64,000 nucleotides of DNA. Origin: Tenacibaculum sp. SG-28 (GTDB lineage: Bacteria > Bacteroidota > Bacteroidia > Flavobacteriales > Flavobacteriaceae). The stretch covers positions 159,566 to 223,565 of the forward strand of contig NZ_MQVY01000004.1 of NCBI RefSeq assembly GCF_002954385.1. Direction: 5' to 3'. A program made the position numbers and the translations under genes. The notes beneath the pieces are model-generated. The model made no database searches. It was not told the origin of the DNA and saw nothing but the letters and a program-made list of their open reading frames with translations. Shown here piece by piece: positions 19,602 through 28,286 of the stretch. Every line of letters begins with the position of its first letter. Position 1 is the stretch's first letter.

Positions 19602-21356
19602 TTGAAAGCATTACAATACGTAAATAAATATTTTATAAAGTATAAGTGGAGACTGTTTTTTGGAATTATTATAACAGTTCTATCTAAGTTGTTAGCATTG
19701 AAAATTCCTGTAATTATACGAAACTCCATAAATGTAGTCGAGAAGTATACGGAAGGAACGGTAACAGATATTCATGAAGTAAAAGAAGAATTACTCTACA
19801 ATGTAATGGTTATTATAGGGATAACTTTAGTCGCTGGGTTTCTCACTTTTTTGATGCGACAAACCATCATCGTAATGTCTCGTTTGATAGAATTCGATCT
19901 TAAAAATGAAATTTACCAACAATACCAACGCTTGTCTCTTAACTTTTATAAAAAGAACCGAACAGGTGATTTAATGAACAGAATAAGTGAGGATGTTTCC
20001 AAGGTTCGTATGTATTTTGGTCCTGCAATTATGTATTCTTTGAATATGATAGTTCTTTTTATCGTTGGATTTACACAAATGTTACAAATTGACCCTAAAC
20101 TTACAATGTATACATTATTGCCGTTTCCAATTTTATCTATTTCTATATTTATTTTGAGTAAGCAGATAAACAAGAGAAGTACTATAGTGCAGCAGTATTT
20201 ATCAAAACTCACGACCTATACCCAGGAATTCTTCTCCGGGATTAATGTGGTGAAATCTTACGGAATCGAAAAAGCGGTTATCGCAAACTTTGATACGTTA
20301 GTAGATGTAAGTAAAGAAAAGAATATTCATTTGTACCAAGTACAAGCGCTGTTTTTTCCGTTAATGGTTTTGTTAATTGGTATTAGTAACATCATTGTAT
20401 TGTATGTAGGAGGACAGCAGTACATTGCCGGAGAGATAAAAATAGGAGTTATTGCTGAGTTTTTCTTGTACGTAAATATTCTTACATGGCCCGTTGCAAT
20501 TGTGGGTTGGGTTACGAGTATAATTCAGCAGGCGGAAGCTTCTCAACAACGAATTAATGAGTTTTTAGAGCAGATTCCTGAAATTCAGAATACAGCAAAA
20601 AGTAATACGGAATTAAAAGGGAAAGTTGTCTTTAAAGATGTTTCTTTGGTGTATGATGATACTAATATTACGGCACTAAAAAGTGTTAGTTTTACTGTAA
20701 ATCCTGGCGAAACAATAGCTCTTTTAGGTAAAACAGGTAGTGGTAAGTCTACGGTTATTAATTTAATTTCAAGATTGTATGATGTTACTACTGGAGAAGT
20801 TTTATTAGACGATATCAATATCAAAGATTGCAATTTATATGATGTAAGAAATCAAATAGGTTTTGTTCCACAAGAGCCATTTTTATTTTCAGATACCATT
20901 GAAAATAATATTAAGTTTGGAAAAGATAATACAGAACAAGATCGTATTATTGATGCCGCTAAAAATGCTGTTGTACACGATAATATAGTTGATTTTCCAG
21001 ATGGATACCAAACGGTTTTAGGAGAGCGAGGGGTTACGTTGTCTGGAGGACAAAAGCAACGAGTATCTATTGCAAGGGCAATACTGAAGGATCCAAGTAT
21101 TCTCATTTTTGACGATTGTCTTTCCGCAGTGGATACTGAAACAGAGGAGAAAATTTTAACCAATTTAGACAGGGTTTCTAGAGGGAAAACAACTTTCATT
21201 ATTAGTCATAGAGTATCTTCTGCAAAAAATGCCGATAAAATACTAGTGCTCGACGAAGGTGTTATCGTACAGCAAGGGACTCATAATCAGTTAATAAATA
21301 TGGATGGTTATTATAAAAAAATATACACGGAACAACTTTTGGAAAAAGAAATATAA
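19602..21356 (+). CDS. ABC exporter, fused permease-ATPase (MsbA/LmrA-like)
   Basis: The 584-residue half-transporter has an N-terminal six-helix ABC transmembrane domain (about 15-310) and a C-terminal ATPase with Walker A GKTGSGKST, signature LSGGQKQR and Walker B ILIFDD. It would work as a homodimer in the inner membrane; the substrate (lipid, peptide or drug) is not evident. The start is TTG at 19602 because an in-frame TAA lies four codons upstream and MKALQYVNKYF matches family N-termini. Confidence 0.92.
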   Translation: MKALQYVNKYFIKYKWRLFFGIIITVLSKLLALKIPVIIRNSINVVEKYTEGTVTDIHEVKEELLYNVMVIIGITLVAGFLTFLMRQTIIVMSRLIEFDLKNEIYQQYQRLSLNFYKKNRTGDLMNRISEDVSKVRMYFGPAIMYSLNMIVLFIVGFTQMLQIDPKLTMYTLLPFPILSISIFILSKQINKRSTIVQQYLSKLTTYTQEFFSGINVVKSYGIEKAVIANFDTLVDVSKEKNIHLYQVQALFFPLMVLLIGISNIIVLYVGGQQYIAGEIKIGVIAEFFLYVNILTWPVAIVGWVTSIIQQAEASQQRINEFLEQIPEIQNTAKSNTELKGKVVFKDVSLVYDDTNITALKSVSFTVNPGETIALLGKTGSGKSTVINLISRLYDVTTGEVLLDDINIKDCNLYDVRNQIGFVPQEPFLFSDTIENNIKFGKDNTEQDRIIDAAKNAVVHDNIVDFPDGYQTVLGERGVTLSGGQKQRVSIARAILKDPSILIFDDCLSAVDTETEEKILTNLDRVSRGKTTFIISHRVSSAKNADKILVLDEGVIVQQGTHNQLINMDGYYKKIYTEQLLEKEI

Positions 21357-21433
21357 GTTAACGTGTTGTTAAGTCAAATATTTTGTTAGATTTGTTGAAC
21401 AATTAAAAACAACTATACTTTAGATCAAGAATT

Positions 21434-21792
21434 ATGAGCGAGAGAGTAGAACAAGAAGAAATATTTTCCCAAGTTTTAAGAGCTGGCAGGAGAACGTACT
21501 TTTTTGACGTTAGAGCAACGAAGGCAGACGATTATTATTTAACCATTACCGAAAGTAAAAAATTTACACACGATGATGGTTCTTTCCACTACCAAAAGCA
21601 CAAAATTTATCTTTACAAAGAAGACTTTTCTGATTTTCAAGAAATGTTAGAAAAAGCAACAGATTATATTGTAAAGGAAAAAGGAGTAGAGGTTATTAGT
21701 GAACGTCACCAAAAAGATTTCAAAAAGAAGAAACAGTTTCTGAATCTTCCTCTACGGGAAGTTTTACAGATGTGTCTTTTGAAGACATCTAA
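21434..21792 (+). CDS. PUR-alpha-like DUF3276 nucleic-acid-binding protein (frame break)
   Basis: The first ~100 residues (EIFSQVLRAGRRTYFFDVRATKADDYYLTI, written here in part: RAGRRTYFFDV) are the DUF3276 PUR-alpha-like fold that binds single-stranded DNA or RNA. The uncorrected frame runs on to 21823 with an unrelated tail. Adding one A to the AAAAA at 21722-21726 restores the normal acidic end (KKEETVSESSSTGSFTDVS then FEDI) with a stop at 21790-21792. This is another one-base loss in a homopolymer. It lies 77 bases after the ABC exporter and may be co-transcribed. Confidence 0.9.
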
Positions 21793-21868
21793 AATCTATA
21801 TATATTTTACTAGTAAAACTTAACTTTTCTAGTAAATCACACGAATTCGATTCAAATTCAATTTACAC

Positions 21869-21905
21869 AAAAACCATCATTAACTAGCTGTTTATGGTGG
21901 TTTTT
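21869..21905. terminator. Bidirectional terminator between DUF3276 and isochorismate synthase genes
   Basis: AAAAACCATCAT (21869-21880) pairs with ATGGTGGTTTTT (21894-21905), with one G-T wobble and a 13-base loop. It lies between convergent genes and touches the stop codon of the minus-strand gene. Confidence 0.75.
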
Positions 21906-22941
21906 ACAATACGCTCTTCATAGTTTTTGATTTTGCGATTGTTTCCTCCCACTCCTTGTTAGGATCACTGTCTTTTGTTATTCCTCCTCCTACATATACG
22001 CTAACAACTCCATTATCAAGTTCCATGCAGCGTAAATTTACAAACAACTCCGATTGCTTTTTGGTCACGTTAACCTCTCCCAAAAAACCAGTATAGAATT
22101 TTCTTTTATAGTTTTCATTGTCTAAGATAAATGCTTTGGTAACCTCTTTTGGTAAACCGCATACCGCAGGGGTTGGGTGTATTTTTTGAACAAAGGAATA
22201 TAGAGGTGTATTTAGTACTCCTGTAATTTTAGTTTGAAGATGGAGAAGATTTCCTGCTTTTATAGTTTTAGTGGGGGTTTTTGAGATATTAGTGGTGATT
22301 GGTTGTAGTTGTTCTATCAAATAATCGGTTACAAATTTTTGCTCTTCTATTTCTTTATTTTTCCATTCGACCTCGGTGTTTTTTTGGAAGACCTGTGTTC
22401 CGGCCAATGCCATAGTTTCAAAAAAAGAGTCCTTTAAAGTAACCAGAGTTTCCGGTGTTGCCCCTATCCACAAACCAACACTTGGATGGAACCAAAGATA
22501 GACCATTGCTTCAGTGTGTTTTTTGAGTAATTTTTTAAATATTGTCAACGCATTGGTATGGTTAAGCTGGATATTCTCTTTTCGGGAAAGAACAACTTTA
22601 GAAAAATCCCCATTATTAATAGCAACTATAGCCTTGGAAATAGTTGCTTTGTACTCGGCTGGAATGGAAGGGGCGGATTCAAAAATGGATTTTGATTCTT
22701 CAACTTCAAATTCTAGATTTGTCTCTCTTAGAAGTATTGCTTTTTGTAAGGGAATAATTATCGTTTTTTCGGAAGTATCAAATGGAGCGAATACAAACCC
22801 ATCTTCCGTAAGTTTTTCGGATGTATAAAGATTTTTATTTGCTTGAAAAATACCGATAATTTCTTCCTTATTAGGTTTTCGATACGCTACAAAGGGTAAT
22901 TGGTTGTGTAATGCAGTTTTTATTTGTTTAAAAATACTCAA
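21904..22941 (-). CDS. menF: Isochorismate synthase / chorismate-binding enzyme
   Basis: The 345-residue protein belongs to the MenF/EntC family, which converts chorismate to isochorismate for menaquinone (or siderophore) synthesis. Family signatures include VVLSRKENI, FHPSVGLWIGATPETLV, HPTPAVCGLPKEV and the C-terminal YVGGGITKDSDPNKEWEET Mg-binding region. The nearby YdiI/MenI-like thioesterase gene favours menaquinone. Its ATG overlaps the stop of the upstream hydrolase gene by four bases (ATGA). Calling it MenF rather than a catecholate synthase rests on that context. Confidence 0.85.
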   Translation of the reverse strand: MSIFKQIKTALHNQLPFVAYRKPNKEEIIGIFQANKNLYTSEKLTEDGFVFAPFDTSEKTIIIPLQKAILLRETNLEFEVEESKSIFESAPSIPAEYKATISKAIVAINNGDFSKVVLSRKENIQLNHTNALTIFKKLLKKHTEAMVYLWFHPSVGLWIGATPETLVTLKDSFFETMALAGTQVFQKNTEVEWKNKEIEEQKFVTDYLIEQLQPITTNISKTPTKTIKAGNLLHLQTKITGVLNTPLYSFVQKIHPTPAVCGLPKEVTKAFILDNENYKRKFYTGFLGEVNVTKKQSELFVNLRCMELDNGVVSVYVGGGITKDSDPNKEWEETIAKSKTMKSVL

Positions 22942-23788
22942 TTTATCTCGTTTATAAGTTCTTGTTTAATGGCAGGGAATTCTGTCCATAACAATGCGTG
23001 TCCTGCTTCATTTAAAGTTACAAATTTAAGTTGATTTTTTGGTAGTTTTTCTGCTAATAGGATTGAATTTTCGTAAGGAACAATCCAATCCGAAGTACCG
23101 TGAATACTAAGAATTTTATTGGGGGTATTTTGCCAATTATTTTCAAAAGTAACCAGATCTGAGGCATGACTCATTTTTTCTTTAGAAGCTTCTTTCCATA
23201 CCCTAGGAATTAGCCATCTTGTAATTTTCCATCTGTATAAATTAAGGGCCCAAGGGATGACCTCTTTAGTGCCAAAAAGCGCCGGTGCGATAAGTACTAT
23301 TTTTTTAACTTTTTTTTGGTTGCAAGCGCTATAGGCCCTCCATAGGAATACCCTACGTAGACGATGTTGTCATTCGGTATCTCTTTGGTTAGGTCATCTA
23401 ATAAATCCCTTTCAAAAGCAATACTTTCTTTTACGTGATTTTTGTCTTTATAATTGTAGCCAACCCTGTCGTAGGCAAGCATGTTGAATTTCTCCAAGAG
23501 ACCTTCGTCCATCATGTACTTCTCGAAATCAACACAAGAACCAACGGTGCCGTGCACAAACACCAAGGTTGGTAGGCTGTCTTTATGTTGTAAGGTTAAA
23601 GTTCGGTAGGTATAGCCTCTATAAGTTTTATAACCAATAACCGGTTTTACACTAGTATTCTCGAAAGGAGTTAATAATTCCTCATCAGCAACTGGTGCTG
23701 TTAGAGAACTAAAAGCAAACCATACTAATGCGAAGACAAAAAATAGGGTCAAACATACTATTCTTATTTTGTTTACGTGTCTAGACAT
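22938..23788 (-). CDS. Alpha/beta hydrolase with N-terminal membrane anchor (frame break)
   Basis: An N-terminal hydrophobic helix (about 8-30) is followed by an alpha/beta-hydrolase fold: oxyanion strand LVFVHGTVGS, nucleophile motif GYSYGG, acid in HGTSDWIVPY and catalytic His in NEAGHALLW. The frame stops after KKKLKK. One more A in the minus-strand A7 run (plus 23300-23306) rejoins the second half (KKIVLIAPALFGTKEVIPWA), giving ~283 residues. It overlaps the thioesterase upstream by one base and menF downstream by four. Its position suggests a menaquinone link, but the membrane anchor is unlike MenH, so the substrate is unknown. Confidence 0.82.
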
Positions 23789-24207
23789 TATTTTTTATCC
23801 AATACAATAGTAGTTAGTTTACAAATAGCGATTAAATTGTCTTCTTCATCTTTTATCTTAATCTCCCACAAATGCGTGGTTCTACCAGTGTGAATAGGTC
23901 TAGCAGTTGCATAGACAGTTCCAGAAGCGATACTTTTTATGTGGTTAATGCTAAGTTCAAGACCTTTTGCTATCTTTTTTTCGGTATCGATAAAAAGATA
24001 ACTAGAAGCACAACTTCCAACAGTTTCTGCTAAAGCTGCAGATGCACCACCATGTAAAATTCCATAGGGTTGGTGTACTGTTTTGTTCACTGGCATTTTT
24101 GCTGTTAGAAAGTCATTACCAACATCAGAAAACTCTATTTCTAGCGTTTCCATTAAAGTATTTTTAGTAAAACTGTTTAATTTTTGAAGTGTTTCTTGCT
24201 TGTTCAT
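23788..24207 (-). CDS. PaaI/YdiI-family hotdog thioesterase (possible DHNA-CoA thioesterase)
   Basis: The 139-residue hotdog protein has the family signature GILHGGASAALAETVGS, and ARPIHTGRTTHLWEIKI resembles YdiI/MenI. This family hydrolyses acyl-CoA thioesters; MenI removes CoA from 1,4-dihydroxy-2-naphthoyl-CoA in menaquinone synthesis. It is first in an overlapping three-gene unit ending in isochorismate synthase, which supports a MenI role, but PaaI-type specificity cannot be excluded. Confidence 0.82.
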   Translation of the reverse strand: MNKQETLQKLNSFTKNTLMETLEIEFSDVGNDFLTAKMPVNKTVHQPYGILHGGASAALAETVGSCASSYLFIDTEKKIAKGLELSINHIKSIASGTVYATARPIHTGRTTHLWEIKIKDEEDNLIAICKLTTIVLDKK

Positions 24208-24225
24208 TTATGACTTTAATTCACT

Positions 24226-24241
24226 CAAAAATACGTATTTT
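24226..24241. promoter_or_regulatory. Overlapping divergent promoter boxes in a palindrome
   Basis: AAAATACGTATTTT (24228-24241) is a perfect 14-bp palindrome. On the minus strand its neighbourhood gives TATTTTTG (24226-24233), a -7 box 18 bases before the thioesterase start. On the plus strand the mirror half (TATTTTG) faces the gene at 24263. One protein bound here could affect both directions. Confidence 0.5.
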
Positions 24242-24262
24242 GTACGAACAAAAAATATCACG

Positions 24263-24760
24263 ATGTATAAAGTACGCGCCATTTTAGATACAAAAGAAGA
24301 TGTCATAAGAACCCTGCTTATAGATCCTAAAAAAAATTTAGAAGATTTGCATACGGCTCTTGCTTTATCTTTTGGATTTGATGCTAAAGAAATGGCTTCT
24401 TTTTACCGAACGGAGGAATCTTGGGTACAAGGAGAAGAAATTCCTCTTTTTAATATGGCGGAAGCAGGAGAGGGCCTGTTTATGGGCGCTTGTATTATCG
24501 GCGAGACTTTACCTAAAGTATCGGAAAAATTGATTTACGTGTATGACTTTTTGCACATGTGGACCTTCTATATTGAAGTTGTTGAAGTTAATGTTGTTGC
24601 ATCCGACGAAAAGATAATTTTGTCGATTGGAGAAATACCAAAGGACGTCCCAGAAAAAGAATTTAAAGCAGATGTTATTTTAGATGAATTTGACGAGGCA
24701 GAAACGGATGATTTCTCCAACTTTGAAAGTTTAGATGATATTGATTTTGATACCTATTAA
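24263..24760 (+). CDS. pRiA4b ORF-3 / IS1096 passenger-like domain protein
   Basis: This ~165-residue acidic protein matches the pRiA4b ORF-3-like fold (MYKVRAILDTKEDV, DLHTALALSFGFDAKEMASF, YVYDFLHMWTFYIEV). The family is found both as an accessory gene in mobile elements and as a stand-alone chromosomal gene in flavobacteria; no function is established. ATG at 24263 is chosen over the upstream start at 24200, which would overlap the divergent promoter. No insertion-sequence ends are seen. It is 2 bases from the Sua5-type gene, so the two form an operon. Confidence 0.8.
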   Translation: MYKVRAILDTKEDVIRTLLIDPKKNLEDLHTALALSFGFDAKEMASFYRTEESWVQGEEIPLFNMAEAGEGLFMGACIIGETLPKVSEKLIYVYDFLHMWTFYIEVVEVNVVASDEKIILSIGEIPKDVPEKEFKADVILDEFDEAETDDFSNFESLDDIDFDTY

Positions 24761-24762
24761 AG

Positions 24763-25383
24763 ATGGCTCAGTTTGTAAAAATATACGATGAAAACCCTAA
24801 TCCAAAAGAAATTGATAAGGTAGTTAAAGTTCTGCAAAATGGGGGGCTTATAATTTATCCAACAGATACCGTGTATGGTTTGGGCTGCGATATAACGAAT
24901 ACAAAAGCTGTAGAAAAAATTGCTAAAATCAAAGGGGTAAAATTAGAAAAGTCTAATTTCTCATTTATATGTAATGATTTAAGTCATTTGTCAGATTATG
25001 TTAAGCAAATCGATACCAGAACCTACAAAATTCTGAAAAGAGCTTTACCAGGGCCCTATACTTTTGTTCTGCCAGGAAGTAATTCGTTGCCCAAAGTATA
25101 CAAAAAAAGAAAAACCGTAGGGATACGTGTTCCTGATAATGATATCGCTAGGGAGATAGTGCGAGTATTGGGGAATCCGGTGGTATCTACTTCCATCCAC
25201 GATGAAGATGAAATAATAGAATATACTACCGATCCGGAATTGATTTTTGAAAAATGGCAAAACCTTGTCGATTTGGTTATTGATGGAGGTTATGGTGACA
25301 ATCATGCATCTACGGTTATCGACCTTACCCAAGACGAACCGCAAATTCTTAGAGAAGGAAAAGGGAGTTTGGATATTCTTTAA
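24763..25383 (+). CDS. L-threonylcarbamoyladenylate synthase family protein (Sua5/YciO/YrdC)
   Basis: The 206 residues form a single YrdC domain (GGLIIYPTDTVYGLGCDI, LPGPYTFVLPGSN, KTVGIRVPDN, GNPVVSTSIH). Members make threonylcarbamoyl-AMP for the t6A modification of tRNAs decoding ANN codons. The absence of a C-terminal Sua5 extension places it with the YciO/YrdC type. It begins two bases after the preceding stop. Confidence 0.9.
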   Translation: MAQFVKIYDENPNPKEIDKVVKVLQNGGLIIYPTDTVYGLGCDITNTKAVEKIAKIKGVKLEKSNFSFICNDLSHLSDYVKQIDTRTYKILKRALPGPYTFVLPGSNSLPKVYKKRKTVGIRVPDNDIAREIVRVLGNPVVSTSIHDEDEIIEYTTDPELIFEKWQNLVDLVIDGGYGDNHASTVIDLTQDEPQILREGKGSLDIL

Positions 25384-25406
25384 TGGTATCTCGAATAGCA
25401 GTTACT

Positions 25407-26402
25407 CTATCGTAAACTTTTAAATGTGGTTCTTTGCAATATAAAATATTGCCATACGATACTAAAGTGGCGATTGTGTTTTTTTTGCGAGCTTAATTTT
25501 TTTCGCTTTTTGAGAAATTTCGGTAGGTTTTTGTAGAAACTTAAATGCGCTTTTAAAATCGCAATTGTATGAACAGGTCGAAGTTCTATGGTAAATTTTA
25601 GTCCTGCTATACCATCCAAAATTAAGCGCGTAAAAATGACACTTAGCAAATGCTTTCTTGGCGTGTTTTTTATATTGGATAGTAAGCTGTTTCTAAAGTT
25701 TAAAAATGTTTTTCTTGGACTGTTCTCTTTTAGAGTTCCGCCACCTAGGTGGTATACTGTAGATTGGCCAATATAGTTAACTTTATATCCTTTATTTTGA
25801 GCTCGCCAACATAAATCAATTTCCTCTTGATGAGCAAAATAGTCTTCATCAAATCCTTTTAGTCTATGGAATACTTCAGCACGAATAAACAAACAAGCTC
25901 CAGAAGCCCAAAATATTTCAGAAAAGTCATTGTATTGTCCCTTGTCCTTTTCTAAGGTGTTAAAAATTCGGCCTCTACAGTATGGGTATCCGAAAAAATC
26001 TATAAAACCACCGCCTGCTCCAGCATATTCAAATAAAGCTTTGTCTTTGAGATCTAATATTTTTGGTTGTGCAATAGCCATGTTTCGGTGCTCTGCAAAC
26101 GATTCGGTGATTGGTTTAAGCCAATTTTCCGTGACCTCGATATCTGAATTAATTAATCCATACACATCCGCATTAATTTTTTGTAAGGCATCATTATAGC
26201 CTTTTGCATATCCTCCATTCGTCTCATTTTTGATTATTTTGACCGAAGGAAACTTTTGTTTTACAAATGCAATGGAATTGTCTGTTGAGGCATTATCCGC
26301 CACATAAATAGTTGCTTCAGGACTAAACCGTACCACAGAAGGTAAATATTTTTCCAACAGAGATTGTCCGTTCCAGTTTAATATGACAAGTGCTAATTTC
26401 AA
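25407..26402 (-). CDS. Family 2 glycosyltransferase
   Basis: The 331-residue GT-A enzyme has LNWNGQSLLEKYLPSV, nucleotide-binding ADNASTDNS, NGGYAKGYNDAL, the DxD-like INSDIEV and the acceptor-site region FDEDYFAHQEEIDLCWRAQ. It resembles rhamnosyltransferase-type enzymes of cell-surface polysaccharide synthesis; the sugar and acceptor are unknown. The C-terminus is basic and ends in SIVWQYFILQRTTF, a common family ending. It stands alone, convergent with the Sua5-type gene. Confidence 0.9.
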   Translation of the reverse strand: MKLALVILNWNGQSLLEKYLPSVVRFSPEATIYVADNASTDNSIAFVKQKFPSVKIIKNETNGGYAKGYNDALQKINADVYGLINSDIEVTENWLKPITESFAEHRNMAIAQPKILDLKDKALFEYAGAGGGFIDFFGYPYCRGRIFNTLEKDKGQYNDFSEIFWASGACLFIRAEVFHRLKGFDEDYFAHQEEIDLCWRAQNKGYKVNYIGQSTVYHLGGGTLKENSPRKTFLNFRNSLLSNIKNTPRKHLLSVIFTRLILDGIAGLKFTIELRPVHTIAILKAHLSFYKNLPKFLKKRKKLSSQKKHNRHFSIVWQYFILQRTTFKSLR

Positions 26403-26407
26403 GTCGC

Positions 26408-26415
26408 CAAAAATA
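26408..26415 (-). promoter_or_regulatory. -7 promoter box for the glycosyltransferase
   Basis: On the minus strand TATTTTTG ends 5 bases before the ATG at 26402, matching TAnnTTTG with a very short leader. Confidence 0.45.
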
Positions 26416-26770
26416 CAGTATTAATATCATTTAAACCTATGGATAGTTGTTAATTTACCACTAAAATTTAATTTATGTTTTAGCTACTTTCCTCTTCTTT
26501 TTGCTAACATTAAACCAACGAGTACATGTTATGTTCATCGCTTTAATTCAGTATTGAGCGGAATATAAGCGCATCTAACTTTGCAATGAATTGCGTAAAA
26601 AGACATTTTTTTCGACGGAAAACCACAAGGTGATTTTTGATTTAAGCCAAATATATTATTTATTATTACAGCAATTTAATATACATCCTAATTACAGCAA
26701 TGGCTTTGGTAACTATGATTGATCCTATGCTATTCTTGTATAAAACTTCTAATTTATTGAATACGTGAAG
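26416..26770. other. Intergenic gap, nothing recognised
   Basis: About 355 AT-rich bases lie between the divergent glycosyltransferase and alcohol dehydrogenase genes. I find no reading frame with protein-like character, no strong hairpin and no repeat. It must hold the promoter for the gene at 26771, but no exact TAnnTTTG box near that start stands out. Confidence 0.5.
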
Positions 26771-27760
26771 ATGAAAGCAATAGTTTATAAAAAGTATGGT
26801 TTACCAAGAGAAGTTTTAAAAGTAACCTCTATTAAGAAACCTAAACCTAAGAAAAATGAAGTATTGGTAAAGGTTTTTGCCACAACTATAAATGACTATG
26901 ATTGGAATATGGTTACTGGTAAACCGCGTTTGTATCGGCTTTTCTTTGGGGTTATAAAACCAAAGCGAGCAGTGCCAGGAGTAGAACTATCCGGTGTGGT
27001 GGAGGAAGTCGGTAAAAATGTGAATCGTTTTGTTGTAGGAGATAATGTATTTGGTGATATTTCGGATTTTTCCTACGGGGCACACGCAAAATATATAGCG
27101 GTACATGAGGATGCTCTTGAAATAAAACCTGAGGGATTATCTCATGTTGAAGCCGCTTCAATTCCGCACGCTTCCGGTTTGGCATTTCAAGCTTTTGATA
27201 CCATAAAAACAGCAGCTAATATTAAGAAGGTTTTAATTAATGGTGCAGGTGGAGGTGTAGGTAGTATTGCAATCCAATTGGCTAGACAAAGAGGTTGTGA
27301 GGTGACTGCTGTCGATAGTTCGGAGAAATTCAGCTATTTACAATGCCTGGGCGCTGATCATGTCATCGATTATAGAAGTACTGATTTTACAAAAGGAAAA
27401 AATAAATATGACTTTATATTAGATTGTAAGACCTCAATGCCACCATTTTTGTATGCAAGTATCTTGTGTAAAAAAGGTACTTATGTCAGTGTTGGCGGAA
27501 GTACATTTCATCTGTTATTTCTTTATTTTTATGGGATACTTCTAAACTTATTTTCTTCCAAATCTTTTCGTATCGCAAGTTTGCATCCCAATAAAAATCT
27601 TTTAAAAATAGCCCAACTTTATGTAGATAAAAAATTGCAAATAAAAATTGAAGGACCTTTTATTTTTGGACAAATTCCTGCTTTGATTGAATATTTTGGT
27701 TCCGGAAAGCATTTGGGTAAAATAGCAGTTTCTGTGCATCACGATGCTACAACTGTTTAG
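26771..27760 (+). CDS. Zinc-free MDR oxidoreductase (quinone reductase/zeta-crystallin-like)
   Basis: The ~329-residue protein has the medium-chain dehydrogenase/reductase layout: a GroES-like N-terminal domain (PGVELSGVVEEVGKNVNRFVVGD, quoted in part as PGVELSGVVEEVG) and a Rossmann domain with INGAGGGVGSIAIQLAR for NAD(P)H. The catalytic zinc ligands of alcohol dehydrogenases are absent, so it groups with zeta-crystallin and YhdH-type quinone or enone reductases. ATG at 26771 is preferred to GTG at 26765. The substrate is unknown. Confidence 0.88.
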   Translation: MKAIVYKKYGLPREVLKVTSIKKPKPKKNEVLVKVFATTINDYDWNMVTGKPRLYRLFFGVIKPKRAVPGVELSGVVEEVGKNVNRFVVGDNVFGDISDFSYGAHAKYIAVHEDALEIKPEGLSHVEAASIPHASGLAFQAFDTIKTAANIKKVLINGAGGGVGSIAIQLARQRGCEVTAVDSSEKFSYLQCLGADHVIDYRSTDFTKGKNKYDFILDCKTSMPPFLYASILCKKGTYVSVGGSTFHLLFLYFYGILLNLFSSKSFRIASLHPNKNLLKIAQLYVDKKLQIKIEGPFIFGQIPALIEYFGSGKHLGKIAVSVHHDATTV

Positions 27761-27785
27761 TGCAAATTTGTTTAATCAGGAGTAA

Positions 27786-28232
27786 TTAAATTTTGTATGC
27801 AGGAATTTCCTCTAAAAAAGTATAGTTTTCTTCTTTTTTATTTAACATACAGCAAACGTGTTGCAGGCCGTTAGTGACAATTAAAAATTTAGCATTTAAT
27901 TTTAGATTATATCTTGCAATTTGATCGAATGTATTTTGTGATAGTGTAACGGAAGGTGCTTTACATTCTATTAAAATATCGGTAGCTCCATCGCGATTAA
28001 ATATTATAATATCTGTTCTTTTTTTTAGTCCGTTAACAAGGAGTTGTTTTTCAATAGCGATTAAGGTACTTGGGTATTTTTTACAATCTATCAGGTACTG
28101 CACAAAATTTTGTCGTACCCATTCCTCTGGGGTGAGCACTATGTATTTTTTTCGCAATCTATCGAAAATTAGCGTCTTATTTTCGTTACTTTTGATTCGA
28201 AATTCAAATTTGGGCAAGTTTAGTTGTTGCAT
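27786..28232 (-). CDS. HsdR N-terminal-like PD-(D/E)XK domain protein
   Basis: This 148-residue protein resembles the N-terminal nuclease domain of type I restriction subunit R (RLRKKYIVLTPEEWVRQ, RTDIIIFNRDGATDILIECKAP). The motif D...ECK is the PD-(D/E)XK metal site. It is a stand-alone domain with no helicase part, and no HsdM or HsdS gene is nearby, so it is not a restriction system by itself. A stand-alone copy divergent from holA is common in flavobacteria and may be a housekeeping nuclease; the role is unknown. Confidence 0.82.
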   Translation of the reverse strand: MQQLNLPKFEFRIKSNENKTLIFDRLRKKYIVLTPEEWVRQNFVQYLIDCKKYPSTLIAIEKQLLVNGLKKRTDIIIFNRDGATDILIECKAPSVTLSQNTFDQIARYNLKLNAKFLIVTNGLQHVCCMLNKKEENYTFLEEIPAYKI

Positions 28233-28236
28233 ATCT

Positions 28237-28244
28237 CAAAAATA
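28237..28244 (-). promoter_or_regulatory. -7 promoter box for the HsdR-like gene
   Basis: On the minus strand TATTTTTG ends 4 bases before the ATG at 28232. It lies in the 54-base gap shared with the divergent holA gene. Confidence 0.45.
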
Positions 28245-28286
28245 CGAAAACTTTAATTTTTGCCTTGATAAAATGACAGGAAATAG

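Noticed and set aside
24263..24760. Insertion sequence suggested by the IS1096 passenger-like domain
   Set aside because: No transposase, terminal inverted repeats or target duplication are seen; this domain is often a plain chromosomal gene in flavobacteria.
25407..25510. Possible frameshift at the C-terminus of the glycosyltransferase, next to an A8 run
   Set aside because: The present ending (SIVWQYFILQRTTF) resembles known family C-termini, and the alternative frame gives nothing family-like, so the frame is probably right.
27786..28232. Restriction-modification system
   Set aside because: Only an HsdR N-terminal-like domain is present; there is no helicase, methylase or specificity gene, and the stand-alone copy next to holA is common in the group.
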